A DNA stretch of 64,000 nt from Pseudoalteromonas spongiae UST010723-006 (GTDB lineage: Bacteria > Pseudomonadota > Gammaproteobacteria > Enterobacterales > Alteromonadaceae), in contig NZ_CP011039.1 in the NCBI RefSeq assembly GCF_000238255.3, positions 77,501 through 141,500 on the forward strand. Reading direction: 5' to 3'. The notes below the pieces were generated by a model that was given only the letters and a program-made list of their open reading frames with translations, did not search any database and was not told the DNA's origin. Position 1 is the first letter of the stretch, and each line of letters begins with the position of its first letter. Below, piece by piece: positions 9,874-18,255 of the stretch. Position numbers and translations under genes: made by a program.

Positions 9874-10550
9874 TATAAAAAGCTTGAAACCTCAGTAATG
9901 TCTTTTTTAACTAGCGCATGCTCAGGAACCGTTGCGTTTTCGGCTGGGTATCCTGCAATAATTAGCATATAGGGTCGCTCATTATCTTTGTTTCTGCCAC
10001 AAATATCGGTTAAAAAACTCATGGGTTTTGGGGTATGGGTGAGTGTAACTAAACCGCTATGGTGCAAAGCCTGAATTAGAAACCCAGTGGCAATACCCAC
10101 ACTTTCATGTACATAGTAATTGGTGTTCTTGTCTTCAACATGAATACCGCCTTTCTTCTGGCTAAATATGGCAATTAGCCAAGGGGCATGTTCTAAATAA
10201 GGTTTTTGGTCGTCAGTGCCAAGAGGTTTTAGTGCATCGAGCCATTCTTCACCCGCACGCCCTTGATAGAAAGAGCGTTCTAAATCTTCGGCAGCTTCTC
10301 TTATTTTCTTTTTAACATCCATGCTGTTGATGGCTACAAAATGCCATGGTTGATGATTTGCACCACTTGGTGCGGTTGCGGCTACTTTTATACAGGTTTC
10401 AATTATTTCTTTTGGTACAGGCTTATTTGAAAACGAACGAATAGAATGGCGACGTTTACTGGTATCTAAAAAGGTTTGTGCCCGATTTAACATCTCTTCC
10501 TGAGAGTATTCGATAAAGTCTGTGAGTGGTACTGATTGATGATCTTGCAT
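9873..10550 (-). CDS. Nitroreductase-family flavoprotein, iodotyrosine-deiodinase-like
   Basis: This 225-residue FMN-dependent nitroreductase-fold protein has RRHSIRSFSNKPVP (about 33-46), the FMN-phosphate region, followed by the AATAPSGANHQPWHF segment. The lid phrase EEWLDALKPLGTDDQKPYLE (about 100-119) resembles the active-site lid of iodotyrosine deiodinases rather than classical NfsA/NfsB enzymes. Thus reductive dehalogenation of a halotyrosine is possible, but simple nitro or quinone reduction is equally likely from family knowledge. It is the first gene of a coupled pair with DUF1653 and has a GGA-type ribosome site. Confidence 0.85.
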   Translation of the reverse strand: MQDHQSVPLTDFIEYSQEEMLNRAQTFLDTSKRRHSIRSFSNKPVPKEIIETCIKVAATAPSGANHQPWHFVAINSMDVKKKIREAAEDLERSFYQGRAGEEWLDALKPLGTDDQKPYLEHAPWLIAIFSQKKGGIHVEDKNTNYYVHESVGIATGFLIQALHHSGLVTLTHTPKPMSFLTDICGRNKDNERPYMLIIAGYPAENATVPEHALVKKDITEVSSFL

Positions 10551-10728
10551 AATTTTTCCTTTTTTATTTTTGTTATATCCTTGGTATCACTTAGGTGCAA
10601 ATATTTTTAAGTGTTATTGGTGGTCAATGTGAAAAATAGTTAACCATCAATTTGCTTTTACAGATACTTACAGTCACATTAGCTTGCATTCGCTATAGTA
10701 AAAAATCTTATAAATCATGGAGTCGACT

Positions 10729-11037
10729 ATGAGAACGATGCTGCTTTTAATATTACTTTCTTTGCTTTCTGCTTGTGTGGTGTTTCCTGTTACAGATAAA
10801 GAAGCAACCCGTGTTGCAAAATTGCGCTGTGAGCTTTCTAGTGACAAGAAAACACTAAAAGTGGTTGATGTTGCGAAAGCAACTAATACTTTCTACAGCG
10901 TGTCTGGGTTTGTACTGTCTCCCATAATCATTCCGGTATCTGGTCTGTTATCGGGTTCTTATACCTTAGTAAATAATATCTACTTTTATGGCGAGCAAAA
11001 AATTAAGTGTGATGATAGTGCTAATGAAAGTCATTAA
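10729..11037 (+). CDS. Small hypothetical lipoprotein
   Basis: This 102-residue protein has a signal peptide and lipobox LLSAC, so the mature protein would be an acylated lipoprotein. It then has a short hydrophobic stretch near VLSPIIIPVSGLLSG. I place the start at 10729 because GGAG lies eight bases upstream; the ATG at 10717 overlaps that ribosome site. I do not recognise the family. It stands alone, divergent from the nitroreductase gene. Confidence 0.75.
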   Translation: MRTMLLLILLSLLSACVVFPVTDKEATRVAKLRCELSSDKKTLKVVDVAKATNTFYSVSGFVLSPIIIPVSGLLSGSYTLVNNIYFYGEQKIKCDDSANESH

Positions 11038-11147
11038 TTAGCAGATTAAAATCGATCACTTTATGATGTTCTTAAAAATCGATTACAGTAATCAAATTAA
11101 TCTGTTTTATCTTTTTAATTGAATTTCTTAATCTATATATCAAGCCA

Positions 11148-11176
11148 ATCGGAAAGCATTAATTAATTTTTCCGAT
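11148..11176 (+). promoter_or_regulatory. Inverted repeat in ahpC leader
   Basis: ATCGGAAA (11148-11155) and TTTCCGAT (11169-11176) form a perfect 8-bp inverted repeat 30 bases before the ahpC start. It could be a leader-RNA hairpin or an operator. I could not make out a clear OxyR site. Confidence 0.45.
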
Positions 11177-11206
11177 GACTAATTACATTATAGAGAGAGA
11201 AATATT

Positions 11207-11776
11207 ATGAGCACATCGTTAATCAATACAACTATCCAACCGTTCAACGCAATGGCATACCACAATGGTGAGTTTGTTGAAGTTTCTGAAAAAGACGTTT
11301 TAGGTAAGTGGGCGGTTGTTTTCTTTTACCCAGCAGACTTTACCTTTGTTTGCCCTACAGAACTTGGCGACTTAGCGGATCACTACAGCAAGTTGCAAGA
11401 AATGGGTGTTGAAGTGTACTCAGTATCAACTGATACACACTTTACGCACAAAGCGTGGCACGACACGTCAGACACAATTAAGAAAATCCAGTTCCCAATG
11501 ATTGGTGACCCAACTGGCCGCATTACTCGCAACTTCGGTGTAATGATTGAAGAAGAAGGCCTAGCACTACGCGGTACATTTGTAATTAACCCAGAAGGTG
11601 AGATTAAAGTTATCGAAACTCACGATTTAGGTATTGGCCGTGATGCAGCTGAACTTGTTCGTAAAATTCAAGCTGCGCAATATGTAGCATCACATGATGG
11701 TGAAGTGTGTCCTGCAAAATGGCAGCCAGGCGCTGAAACACTTGCTCCTTCATTAGACTTAGTTGGCAAAATCTAA
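11207..11776 (+). CDS. ahpC: Alkyl hydroperoxide reductase subunit C (2-Cys peroxiredoxin)
   Basis: AhpC reduces H2O2 and organic hydroperoxides in the cytoplasm and is recycled by AhpF. At 189 residues it has the usual family length. The peroxidatic Cys49 lies in DFTFVCPTE and the resolving Cys168 in GEVCPAKW. The [13 protein letters not shown] segment is typical of bacterial AhpC. A purine-rich ribosome site (AGAGAGA) precedes the start. ahpF follows 79 bases later with a hairpin between them, suggesting one operon with differential expression. Confidence 0.97.
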   Translation: MSTSLINTTIQPFNAMAYHNGEFVEVSEKDVLGKWAVVFFYPADFTFVCPTELGDLADHYSKLQEMGVEVYSVSTDTHFTHKAWHDTSDTIKKIQFPMIGDPTGRITRNFGVMIEEEGLALRGTFVINPEGEIKVIETHDLGIGRDAAELVRKIQAAQYVASHDGEVCPAKWQPGAETLAPSLDLVGKI

Positions 11777-11790
11777 CTTGTCTTACTTTT

Positions 11791-11813
11791 ACTGCCTGCT
11801 TTAAGCAGGCAGT
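11791..11813 (+). other. Intercistronic hairpin between ahpC and ahpF
   Basis: ACTGCCTGCTTTAAGCAGGCAGT is a perfect inverted repeat 14 bases after the ahpC stop with no T-run. It probably stabilises ahpC mRNA or partly terminates before ahpF, giving more AhpC than AhpF (inference). Confidence 0.7.
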
Positions 11814-11855
11814 AACTAAGTTTTACCGATTAATGTCATTTAAGGAATGATCATC

Positions 11856-13430
11856 ATGAACAGTATTTTAGATAACAATATCAAAACACAATTACAGAGC
11901 CATTTTAGCAGTATTGTCGACCCTGTAGAGCTGGTTATTGCCTTAGATGACAGTACAAAATCACAGGAAGTTAAAGCATTAGCAAATGATTTGTTAGGCC
12001 TAAGTGAGCATTTTTTAATTCGTGAAGACGATACAATTGAGCGCAAACCAATGCTTTCAATTCGTTCACCGAAAAGAGGCACCGAAATTAATTTTGCAGG
12101 TGTGCCAATGGGCCACGAATTTACAAGCTTAATTTTGGCACTGTTACATACAGGTGGTGTTGCTACCAAAGCAAGTGAGCTGGAAGTGGAGCAAATTAAG
12201 GGGCTGCAAAGTACACTTAATTTCGAAGTGTATATTTCGCTGAGTTGCCAAACATGTCCGGGAGTTGTGCAAGCACTTAATACAATTGCGGCTTTAAATT
12301 CGAATGTTACGGTTACTATGATCGATGGCGCACTGTTCCAGAATGAAGTGTCAGAGCGCAACATTTTAGCCGTACCAAGCGTGTATTTAAATGGTGAGCT
12401 ATTTAGCCAAGGTGCACTTACACTCAGTGACATTATCAATAAGCTGGATGATGGCGCAGCAGAAAAAACAGCCGAGCTACTGTCACAAAAAGATGAATTT
12501 GATGTACTTGTAGTTGGTGGTGGGCCTGCAGGTGCTTCCGCAGCAATTTACGCGGCGCGTAAGGGGTTAAAGACAGGCATTGTGGCTGAGCGCTTTGGTG
12601 GCCAAGTGGCAGATACTGTTGGCATTGAAAACTTTATTTCGGTGCAAAAAACTGAAGGCCCTAAACTGGTGGCACAGCTTGAAGAGCATGTTAAAGACTA
12701 TGATGTTGATATTATTACCCAGCAAAAAGCGGTTACCTTAGGTAAGTCTGGCAACGTTGAAGTGGCACTGGAAAGTGGCGCAACACTTTCGAGTAAAAGC
12801 GTGATTTTGGCAACGGGTGCACGCTGGCGTGAAATGAATGTACCGGGCGAGCAAGAATATCGTGGTAAAGGTGTTGCTTACTGCCCGCACTGTGACGGCC
12901 CGCTATTTAAAGGCAAAAAAGTGGCTGTGATTGGCGGTGGTAACTCAGGCATCGAGGCCGCTATCGATTTAGCTAATATTGTTGAGCATGTTACCGTATT
13001 GGAGTTTGCTGATACGTTACGTGCGGATGAAGTGTTGATCAAAAAGGCCAACAGCCTAGATAATATTGAAATTATTAAAAATGCGCAAACTACCGAAGTT
13101 ATCGGTGATGGCACACGAGTAACTGGCCTAAACTATACGGATCGTGTTTCTGGTGACGCACATAGCCTTTCACTTTCGGGTATTTTTGTACAAATTGGTT
13201 TAATTCCAAATACTGAATTCTTAAAAGGTAGTATCGAATTAACCCCATTTGGTGAGATTGTTATTGATGATAAAGGCGCTACATCAATGCCAGGTGTTTA
13301 CGCTGCGGGTGATGCGACAACTACCCCATTTAAACAAATTATTATTGCCATGGGCAGTGGGGCAACAGCAAGTTTAGGTGCATTTGATTATTTAATTCGC
13401 CACGCTGATGGCACGCAGCAAGTAGCATAA
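11856..13430 (+). CDS. ahpF: Alkyl hydroperoxide reductase subunit F
   Basis: AhpF passes electrons from NADH through FAD and two disulfide centres to AhpC. The N-terminal double-thioredoxin-like domain has the SCQTCP centre (Cys131, Cys134). The FAD site GGGPAG is at 221-226, the C-terminal-module redox centre YCPHC at Cys343/Cys346, and the NAD site IGGGNSG follows. At 524 residues it is close to the E. coli 521. The start at 11856 is favoured because AAGGA lies nine bases upstream; an ATG at 11847 abuts that site. A terminator follows. Confidence 0.96.
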   Translation: MNSILDNNIKTQLQSHFSSIVDPVELVIALDDSTKSQEVKALANDLLGLSEHFLIREDDTIERKPMLSIRSPKRGTEINFAGVPMGHEFTSLILALLHTGGVATKASELEVEQIKGLQSTLNFEVYISLSCQTCPGVVQALNTIAALNSNVTVTMIDGALFQNEVSERNILAVPSVYLNGELFSQGALTLSDIINKLDDGAAEKTAELLSQKDEFDVLVVGGGPAGASAAIYAARKGLKTGIVAERFGGQVADTVGIENFISVQKTEGPKLVAQLEEHVKDYDVDIITQQKAVTLGKSGNVEVALESGATLSSKSVILATGARWREMNVPGEQEYRGKGVAYCPHCDGPLFKGKKVAVIGGGNSGIEAAIDLANIVEHVTVLEFADTLRADEVLIKKANSLDNIEIIKNAQTTEVIGDGTRVTGLNYTDRVSGDAHSLSLSGIFVQIGLIPNTEFLKGSIELTPFGEIVIDDKGATSMPGVYAAGDATTTPFKQIIIAMGSGATASLGAFDYLIRHADGTQQVA

Positions 13431-13435
13431 GTTTA

Positions 13436-13620
13436 TCCCATATACATAATACGCCCACTATTATGTGCAAAGCCGCTAATCATTTAGATTGGCGGCTTTT
13501 TTGTTAAATATGGATAGAGCTGTAACAGTAAGTTGTATCCGATTTTCCCTTTTAAAAAATACTACCACTATTATCAGCAAAGCAGCTGATTAGTTTGCAC
13601 AGCAGTATTTTTGTTAACAA
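13436..13620 (+). repeat. Degenerate direct duplication, 110-bp offset, downstream of ahpF
   Basis: Two copies, about 13436-13510 and 13546-13620, share CCACTATTAT, GCAAAGC and TTTTTGTTAA in register at a constant offset of 110 bases. By hand count 42 of 60 bases match over 13451-13510 versus 13561-13620. The first copy holds the ahpF terminator stem; in the second the stem has decayed. It fills most of the gap between ahpF and the ABC transporter genes. Confidence 0.75.
13469..13505 (+). terminator. Terminator of ahpCF operon
   Basis: AAAGCCGCTAAT / ATTGGCGGCTTTT pairs around a short loop and is followed by a T-run. Confidence 0.88.
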
Positions 13621-13730
13621 ACCGTTAATCACCGAATTTAACCTTTAATCATTTTTACATGGTTATATTGCATTCACTTTCCTTAGACTGACCGATGAAA
13701 TATTGGCAATAAACAAAAAAGAGAACGCAA

Positions 13731-14606
13731 ATGTTATCAATAACAGGGTTATCAAAAACGTACGACAACGGTGTAAAAGCACTGAATAATGTAAATCTCG
13801 AAGTGCCAAAAGGCATGTTTGGTTTATTAGGACCAAATGGCGCAGGTAAATCATCACTCATGCGCACCATCGCAACACTTCAAACAGCTGATGCTGGTCA
13901 AATTACCTTTGATGGTATTGATGTATTCAACGATCCGCAAAGTTTACGTAAACGCCTAGGTTATCTACCACAAGATTTTGGTGTGTATCCACGTATTAGC
14001 GCGTATGAATTACTTGACCATATGGCGATTTTAAAAGGCTTAGAAAGTAAAGGTGAACGTAAGGAGGCTGTTGAAGGTTTATTGGCGCACACTAATTTAT
14101 TTCAGCATCGTAAAAAAGCGGTAAGCGGTTTTTCTGGCGGTATGCGTCAGCGTTTTGGAATTGCCCAGGCACTGCTAGGTGATCCTGATTTAATTATTGT
14201 GGATGAGCCAACAGCGGGTCTTGACCCTGAAGAGCGAAACCGTTTCCACAACTTATTAGTAAGCCTAGGTGAAGAAAAAGCTATCATTTTATCAACACAC
14301 ATCGTAGAAGATGTATCTGAGCTTTGCCCGAATATGGCAGTGTTAGCATCGGGTCAAATTTTACTAGAGGGTAACCCAATAGCGCTTACCGATCAGCTTA
14401 ATGGTCAGATTTGGAAAAAATCGGTATCGCTTGATGAAGCACAGGAAATTGAATCGTCTATGCCACTTATTTCAAAGCGCTTATTTGCTGGTAAAACCAT
14501 TGTGCATGTAATGGCTGAAAACCCACCTGAAGGTTTTGATGCAGCACCGGCTAACTTAGAAGATGTTTATTTCTCAACGCTACTGCAACACCGAAATGCA
14601 GCGTAA
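13731..14606 (+). CDS. ABC transporter ATP-binding protein
   Basis: This 291-residue ABC ATPase has Walker A GPNGAGKS (34-41), a Q-loop near residue 81, the signature FSGGMRQR (134-141), Walker B LIIVDEP (154-160), D-loop GLD, and switch His190 in STHIVED. A C-terminal extension of about 70 residues is like those of multidrug/Nod-type importers and exporters. It lies nine bases before the permease/peptidase fusion gene, so together they make one membrane complex. The substrate is unknown. Confidence 0.95.
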   Translation: MLSITGLSKTYDNGVKALNNVNLEVPKGMFGLLGPNGAGKSSLMRTIATLQTADAGQITFDGIDVFNDPQSLRKRLGYLPQDFGVYPRISAYELLDHMAILKGLESKGERKEAVEGLLAHTNLFQHRKKAVSGFSGGMRQRFGIAQALLGDPDLIIVDEPTAGLDPEERNRFHNLLVSLGEEKAIILSTHIVEDVSELCPNMAVLASGQILLEGNPIALTDQLNGQIWKKSVSLDEAQEIESSMPLISKRLFAGKTIVHVMAENPPEGFDAAPANLEDVYFSTLLQHRNAA

Positions 14607-14615
14607 GGAGGCGAT

Positions 14616-17600
14616 ATGTTTTTAAAAATGCTTGCCTTCGAGTGGCGCTACTTTACTCGACAACCTTCGTTTATTGTTACGAGCAGTATTTTCTTTCTAC
14701 TGACGTTTTTTGCGACTGTATCTGAAAATGTGCAAATTGGCGGTGGCGGTAATGTGGTTTATAACGGCCCATTCTCTATCGCACAAACACTACTAATATT
14801 GGGCTTTTTTGCCATCTTTTTGGTGGTGAACTTTGTTGCAAGCACGGCAACCCGTAATGAAAGCTCTAAAATGGCGGAGATTTTATATTCCAAGCCAATA
14901 AACCCTGTTAGCTATCAGCTAGGGCGATTTTTTGGCTCATTTGCTGTAGTATTAACGGTATTTGCGTTTGTGCCGCTGGGTATTTTTTTGGGTACCACAC
15001 TGGGTGCAGCTGCAGGATGGGTTGATGTTGAGCGACTAGGGCCAACGGTATTTAGTCATTACTTCACTGCTTTCTTCTATTTATCTGTACCTACTTTATT
15101 AGTGCTCGCCTGTATCTTTTACGCGATTGCTATTCGCTTCCGCTCAATGATGGGTGTGTATTTAAGTGCTGTGGCACTCTTTATTGGTTATAACGTGGCG
15201 GTGCAATTTGCCAGTGAACCTGCATATCGCGAATTAGCAGCATTGATTGACCCGTTTGGCTACAGTGCTTTTGCTGAGGTAACCCGCTACTGGACAATGC
15301 ATGAGAAGAATAACTCTGCAATTGAGTTAAGTGGTGTACTACTGCAAAACCGCGCAATTTGGCTGGTGGCTGCGATTGCTATTTTGGCATTGTTTGGCGG
15401 CTTTAAACGCGGTTTGACATTAACTAAAGTAAAAGCAAAAAAAGCAGAAAAATCAGCGGTAAATGACAGTTATACATCAGCACTTGCAAACCGTATTAAC
15501 ATAAAAAATAGCCCGCGTATTAATACGCTTGCTCACCTCAAAACACGTACGCTTTTTGAAGTGAAACAAGTGATTTTTAGTGCGCCATTTTTGATTTTAG
15601 GTCTAATTACCTGCTTTATGTTAATGGCGCCTCTATTTGACCCTCAGGGCATGTTTGGTACGCCTAATTGGCCACTTACTCAAACCATGGTGCAATTAGT
15701 GGCTGGCTCTACCGGTTTATTAATGCTGGTGATATTAGCTTACTACAGTGCAGAAGTTGTTTGGCGTGAGCGCAACTCAGGTATGGGCGATATCATTGAT
15801 AGCATGCCTGTAAATAACATTACCTTTTGGTTATCTAAATTCATTGCAATAGCACTTGTTTTCGTACTGCTATATAGCTTTGGTACGTTTGTTACAGTCG
15901 CTAACCAAGCACTTAAAGGCTACACCAACTTTGAATTATCACAGTATGCATTCCGTTTAGGTTATATCAACCTTGTGCCATTGATGATGACAGTAGTGAT
16001 GGCATTCTTCCTTCAAGTAATTAGCCCTAACAAATATGTCGGTATGCTTTTGTTTATGGTGTACATCATTGGAACATTAGTACTTTCTAACTTTGGCTTT
16101 AGTCATCCAATGTGGCAATTTGCTGATGCGCCAAGCGTGCCTTATTCAGACATCAACCAATATGGTCACTTCTTAACAGCGCATAACTGGTTTATGTTGT
16201 ATTGGTTAGGTGCAAGTTTAGTTTTAGGTGCATTGAGCTATGCACTTTGGCATCGCGGCCCTGAGCAACCTCTTAAAGCACGTATCAAGTTAGTACCTTA
16301 TTATTTAGGTGTTTATGGTAAAGCGACCGTTGCAGCTGGTTTAATTATCTTTATTGCTAGTGGTAGTTACATTTACCAAAACACTCGCGTATTGCATGTG
16401 TATCAAGAGCAGGATGATTATGAACTTGAGCAAGCAGGCTATGAAAAAGCGTATGTTCAGCACAAAGAAGACAATATTCCAGTAATTACTAAGGTAAGTA
16501 TCAACGCTGATATTTTCCCTGAGTCACGCAAAATCGAAGCGACCGCCAATATTGAATTTACCAATGTGGGCGATACGGCGATTGAGAAGTTTATGGTGCA
16601 TAAGCCACGTTACACCGAGCAATACTCAGTAGAGTTAGCTGGTGGCGCGTTAGGTGAATTAGATAAAACCTACAGCCTTGCATGGTTTACTTTTGATAAG
16701 CCATTACAGCCAGGTGAAACGCGCAGCGGTAAGTTAAGCGTAGTGCGTGAGCATAAAGGCTTTAGAGCGGGTAATGAGGACTTTACGTTACTGAATAATG
16801 GTACCTTTATTAACAACGGTGATTTATTACCTCACTTCGGCTACTACGAGGGCTACCAAATTGTTGACCGCCATAAGCGCCGCAAACATGGTTTAGAGCC
16901 ATTAGAGCGTGCCAATAAATTAGAAGACGACCGTTATTACAATGAAAGCTTCTTTGGTAAAGGTACAGGCTTTATCGATTTCGAGGCGACTATTTCAACG
17001 TCGGAAGATCAGTTTGCAATTGCGCCGGGTTACTTAACCGAAGAACGAGTAGAGAACGGCCGCCGTATTTTCCATTACCAAATGGATGCGCCAATGGTGA
17101 ACTTCTACTCAATTATGTCTGCGCGCTTAGAAGCGAAAAAGGAAAACTATAACGGAATTGATATTGAGGTCTACTATCACAAAACCCATGAAATGAATGT
17201 GGATCGTATGATTGAATCGGTGAAAGACTCGATTGATTACTTCACTGAAGCGTTTGGCCCTTACCAGCATAAACAAATGCGCATCATTGAGTTCCCAGGT
17301 TACCGCTCATTTGCACAGAGCTTTGCTAATACGGTGCCGTATTCAGAAGAAATTGGTTTTATTACTGACTTACGTGACCCTGAAAACATTGACCCTGTTT
17401 ACTATGTTACAGCACACGAAGTGGCTCACCAATGGTGGGGGCACCAAGTGGGTGCGGCAAATGTACAAGGCAGCGCAATTATCTCTGAAGCATTATCGCA
17501 ATACAGTGCGTTAATGGTAATGGAGAAGAAATATGGCGCAGAGAAAATCCGTAAGTTCTTAAAATACGAGCTAGACCGATACTTACGTGGCCGTACTACC

Positions 17601-18200
17601 GAAGCACTGGAAGAAATGCCATTTATGCGCAGTGAAAACCAGCAGTACATTCACTATCGTAAAGGCTCTGTGGTAATGATGTCGTTAAAAGACCGTCTAG
17701 GCGAAGAGCGTTTAAACAAAGCTTTGAAAGATTTCTTAGCAGAGTTTAAGTATCAGAGTACGCCTTACCCAACAACGCTTGATTTAATGGCATACATTTC
17801 ACAAGACGCAAATGACAGTGAAAAGCAATTCGTAAGTAACTTGTTTGAGCACATCAGCTTATACGATTTAAAAACTACGGAAGTTGCAGTTGCTGAACAG
17901 CAAGATGAAAATGGCTTATACACAGTAACGCTAACCATTGATGCCAAACTTAACCGCGCTGACAGCAAAGGTAAAGAAACCGAAGTAGAGTTTAGCGATA
18001 AAGTTGATATTGGTTTATTCAGCGCAGACCCTGAAGATTTATCAGCGGATAACACCGTACTTTACTTACAAAAGCACAATATCAAGTCGGGTGAAAACAT
18101 TATCGAACTGAAAGTAAAAGAGTTACCTAAGTTCGCCGGTGTTGACCCATTTGTGAAGCTTATTGACCGCGATAGCGGGGATAATATTAAGAAGCTTTAA
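14616..18200 (+). CDS. ABC transporter permease fused to M1-type aminopeptidase
   Basis: This 1194-residue fusion has an N-terminal half (about 1-590) with two permease blocks of several membrane helices each (about 12-270 and 310-590). The C-terminal half (about 610-1194) is an extracytoplasmic M1-like metallopeptidase. The zinc motif HEVAH is at 934-938 with Glu958 in ISEALSQY as the likely third ligand. The spacing to that Glu is 19 residues rather than the 18 usual in M1 enzymes. The classic GAMEN exopeptidase loop is not obvious. The SD AAGGAGG precedes the start, which follows the ATPase gene by nine bases. Fusions of this type are known by name, but their substrate is not established. 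Confidence 0.9.
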   Translation: MFLKMLAFEWRYFTRQPSFIVTSSIFFLLTFFATVSENVQIGGGGNVVYNGPFSIAQTLLILGFFAIFLVVNFVASTATRNESSKMAEILYSKPINPVSYQLGRFFGSFAVVLTVFAFVPLGIFLGTTLGAAAGWVDVERLGPTVFSHYFTAFFYLSVPTLLVLACIFYAIAIRFRSMMGVYLSAVALFIGYNVAVQFASEPAYRELAALIDPFGYSAFAEVTRYWTMHEKNNSAIELSGVLLQNRAIWLVAAIAILALFGGFKRGLTLTKVKAKKAEKSAVNDSYTSALANRINIKNSPRINTLAHLKTRTLFEVKQVIFSAPFLILGLITCFMLMAPLFDPQGMFGTPNWPLTQTMVQLVAGSTGLLMLVILAYYSAEVVWRERNSGMGDIIDSMPVNNITFWLSKFIAIALVFVLLYSFGTFVTVANQALKGYTNFELSQYAFRLGYINLVPLMMTVVMAFFLQVISPNKYVGMLLFMVYIIGTLVLSNFGFSHPMWQFADAPSVPYSDINQYGHFLTAHNWFMLYWLGASLVLGALSYALWHRGPEQPLKARIKLVPYYLGVYGKATVAAGLIIFIASGSYIYQNTRVLHVYQEQDDYELEQAGYEKAYVQHKEDNIPVITKVSINADIFPESRKIEATANIEFTNVGDTAIEKFMVHKPRYTEQYSVELAGGALGELDKTYSLAWFTFDKPLQPGETRSGKLSVVREHKGFRAGNEDFTLLNNGTFINNGDLLPHFGYYEGYQIVDRHKRRKHGLEPLERANKLEDDRYYNESFFGKGTGFIDFEATISTSEDQFAIAPGYLTEERVENGRRIFHYQMDAPMVNFYSIMSARLEAKKENYNGIDIEVYYHKTHEMNVDRMIESVKDSIDYFTEAFGPYQHKQMRIIEFPGYRSFAQSFANTVPYSEEIGFITDLRDPENIDPVYYVTAHEVAHQWWGHQVGAANVQGSAIISEALSQYSALMVMEKKYGAEKIRKFLKYELDRYLRGRTTEALEEMPFMRSENQQYIHYRKGSVVMMSLKDRLGEERLNKALKDFLAEFKYQSTPYPTTLDLMAYISQDANDSEKQFVSNLFEHISLYDLKTTEVAVAEQQDENGLYTVTLTIDAKLNRADSKGKETEVEFSDKVDIGLFSADPEDLSADNTVLYLQKHNIKSGENIIELKVKELPKFAGVDPFVKLIDRDSGDNIKKL

Positions 18201-18216
18201 TTGAAATAAGATTATA

Positions 18217-18255
18217 AAAGCCGCTTTATGAATATCATCAAGCGGCTTTCTTTTT
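18217..18255. terminator. Terminator between convergent ABC-M1 and lipoprotein genes
   Basis: AAAGCCGCTT (18217-18226) pairs with AAGCGGCTTT (18240-18249), followed by CTTTTT. Confidence 0.88.

Noticed and set aside
11038..11206. OxyR box upstream of ahpC
   Set aside because: I looked for spaced ATAG/CTAT half-sites and found no convincing set.
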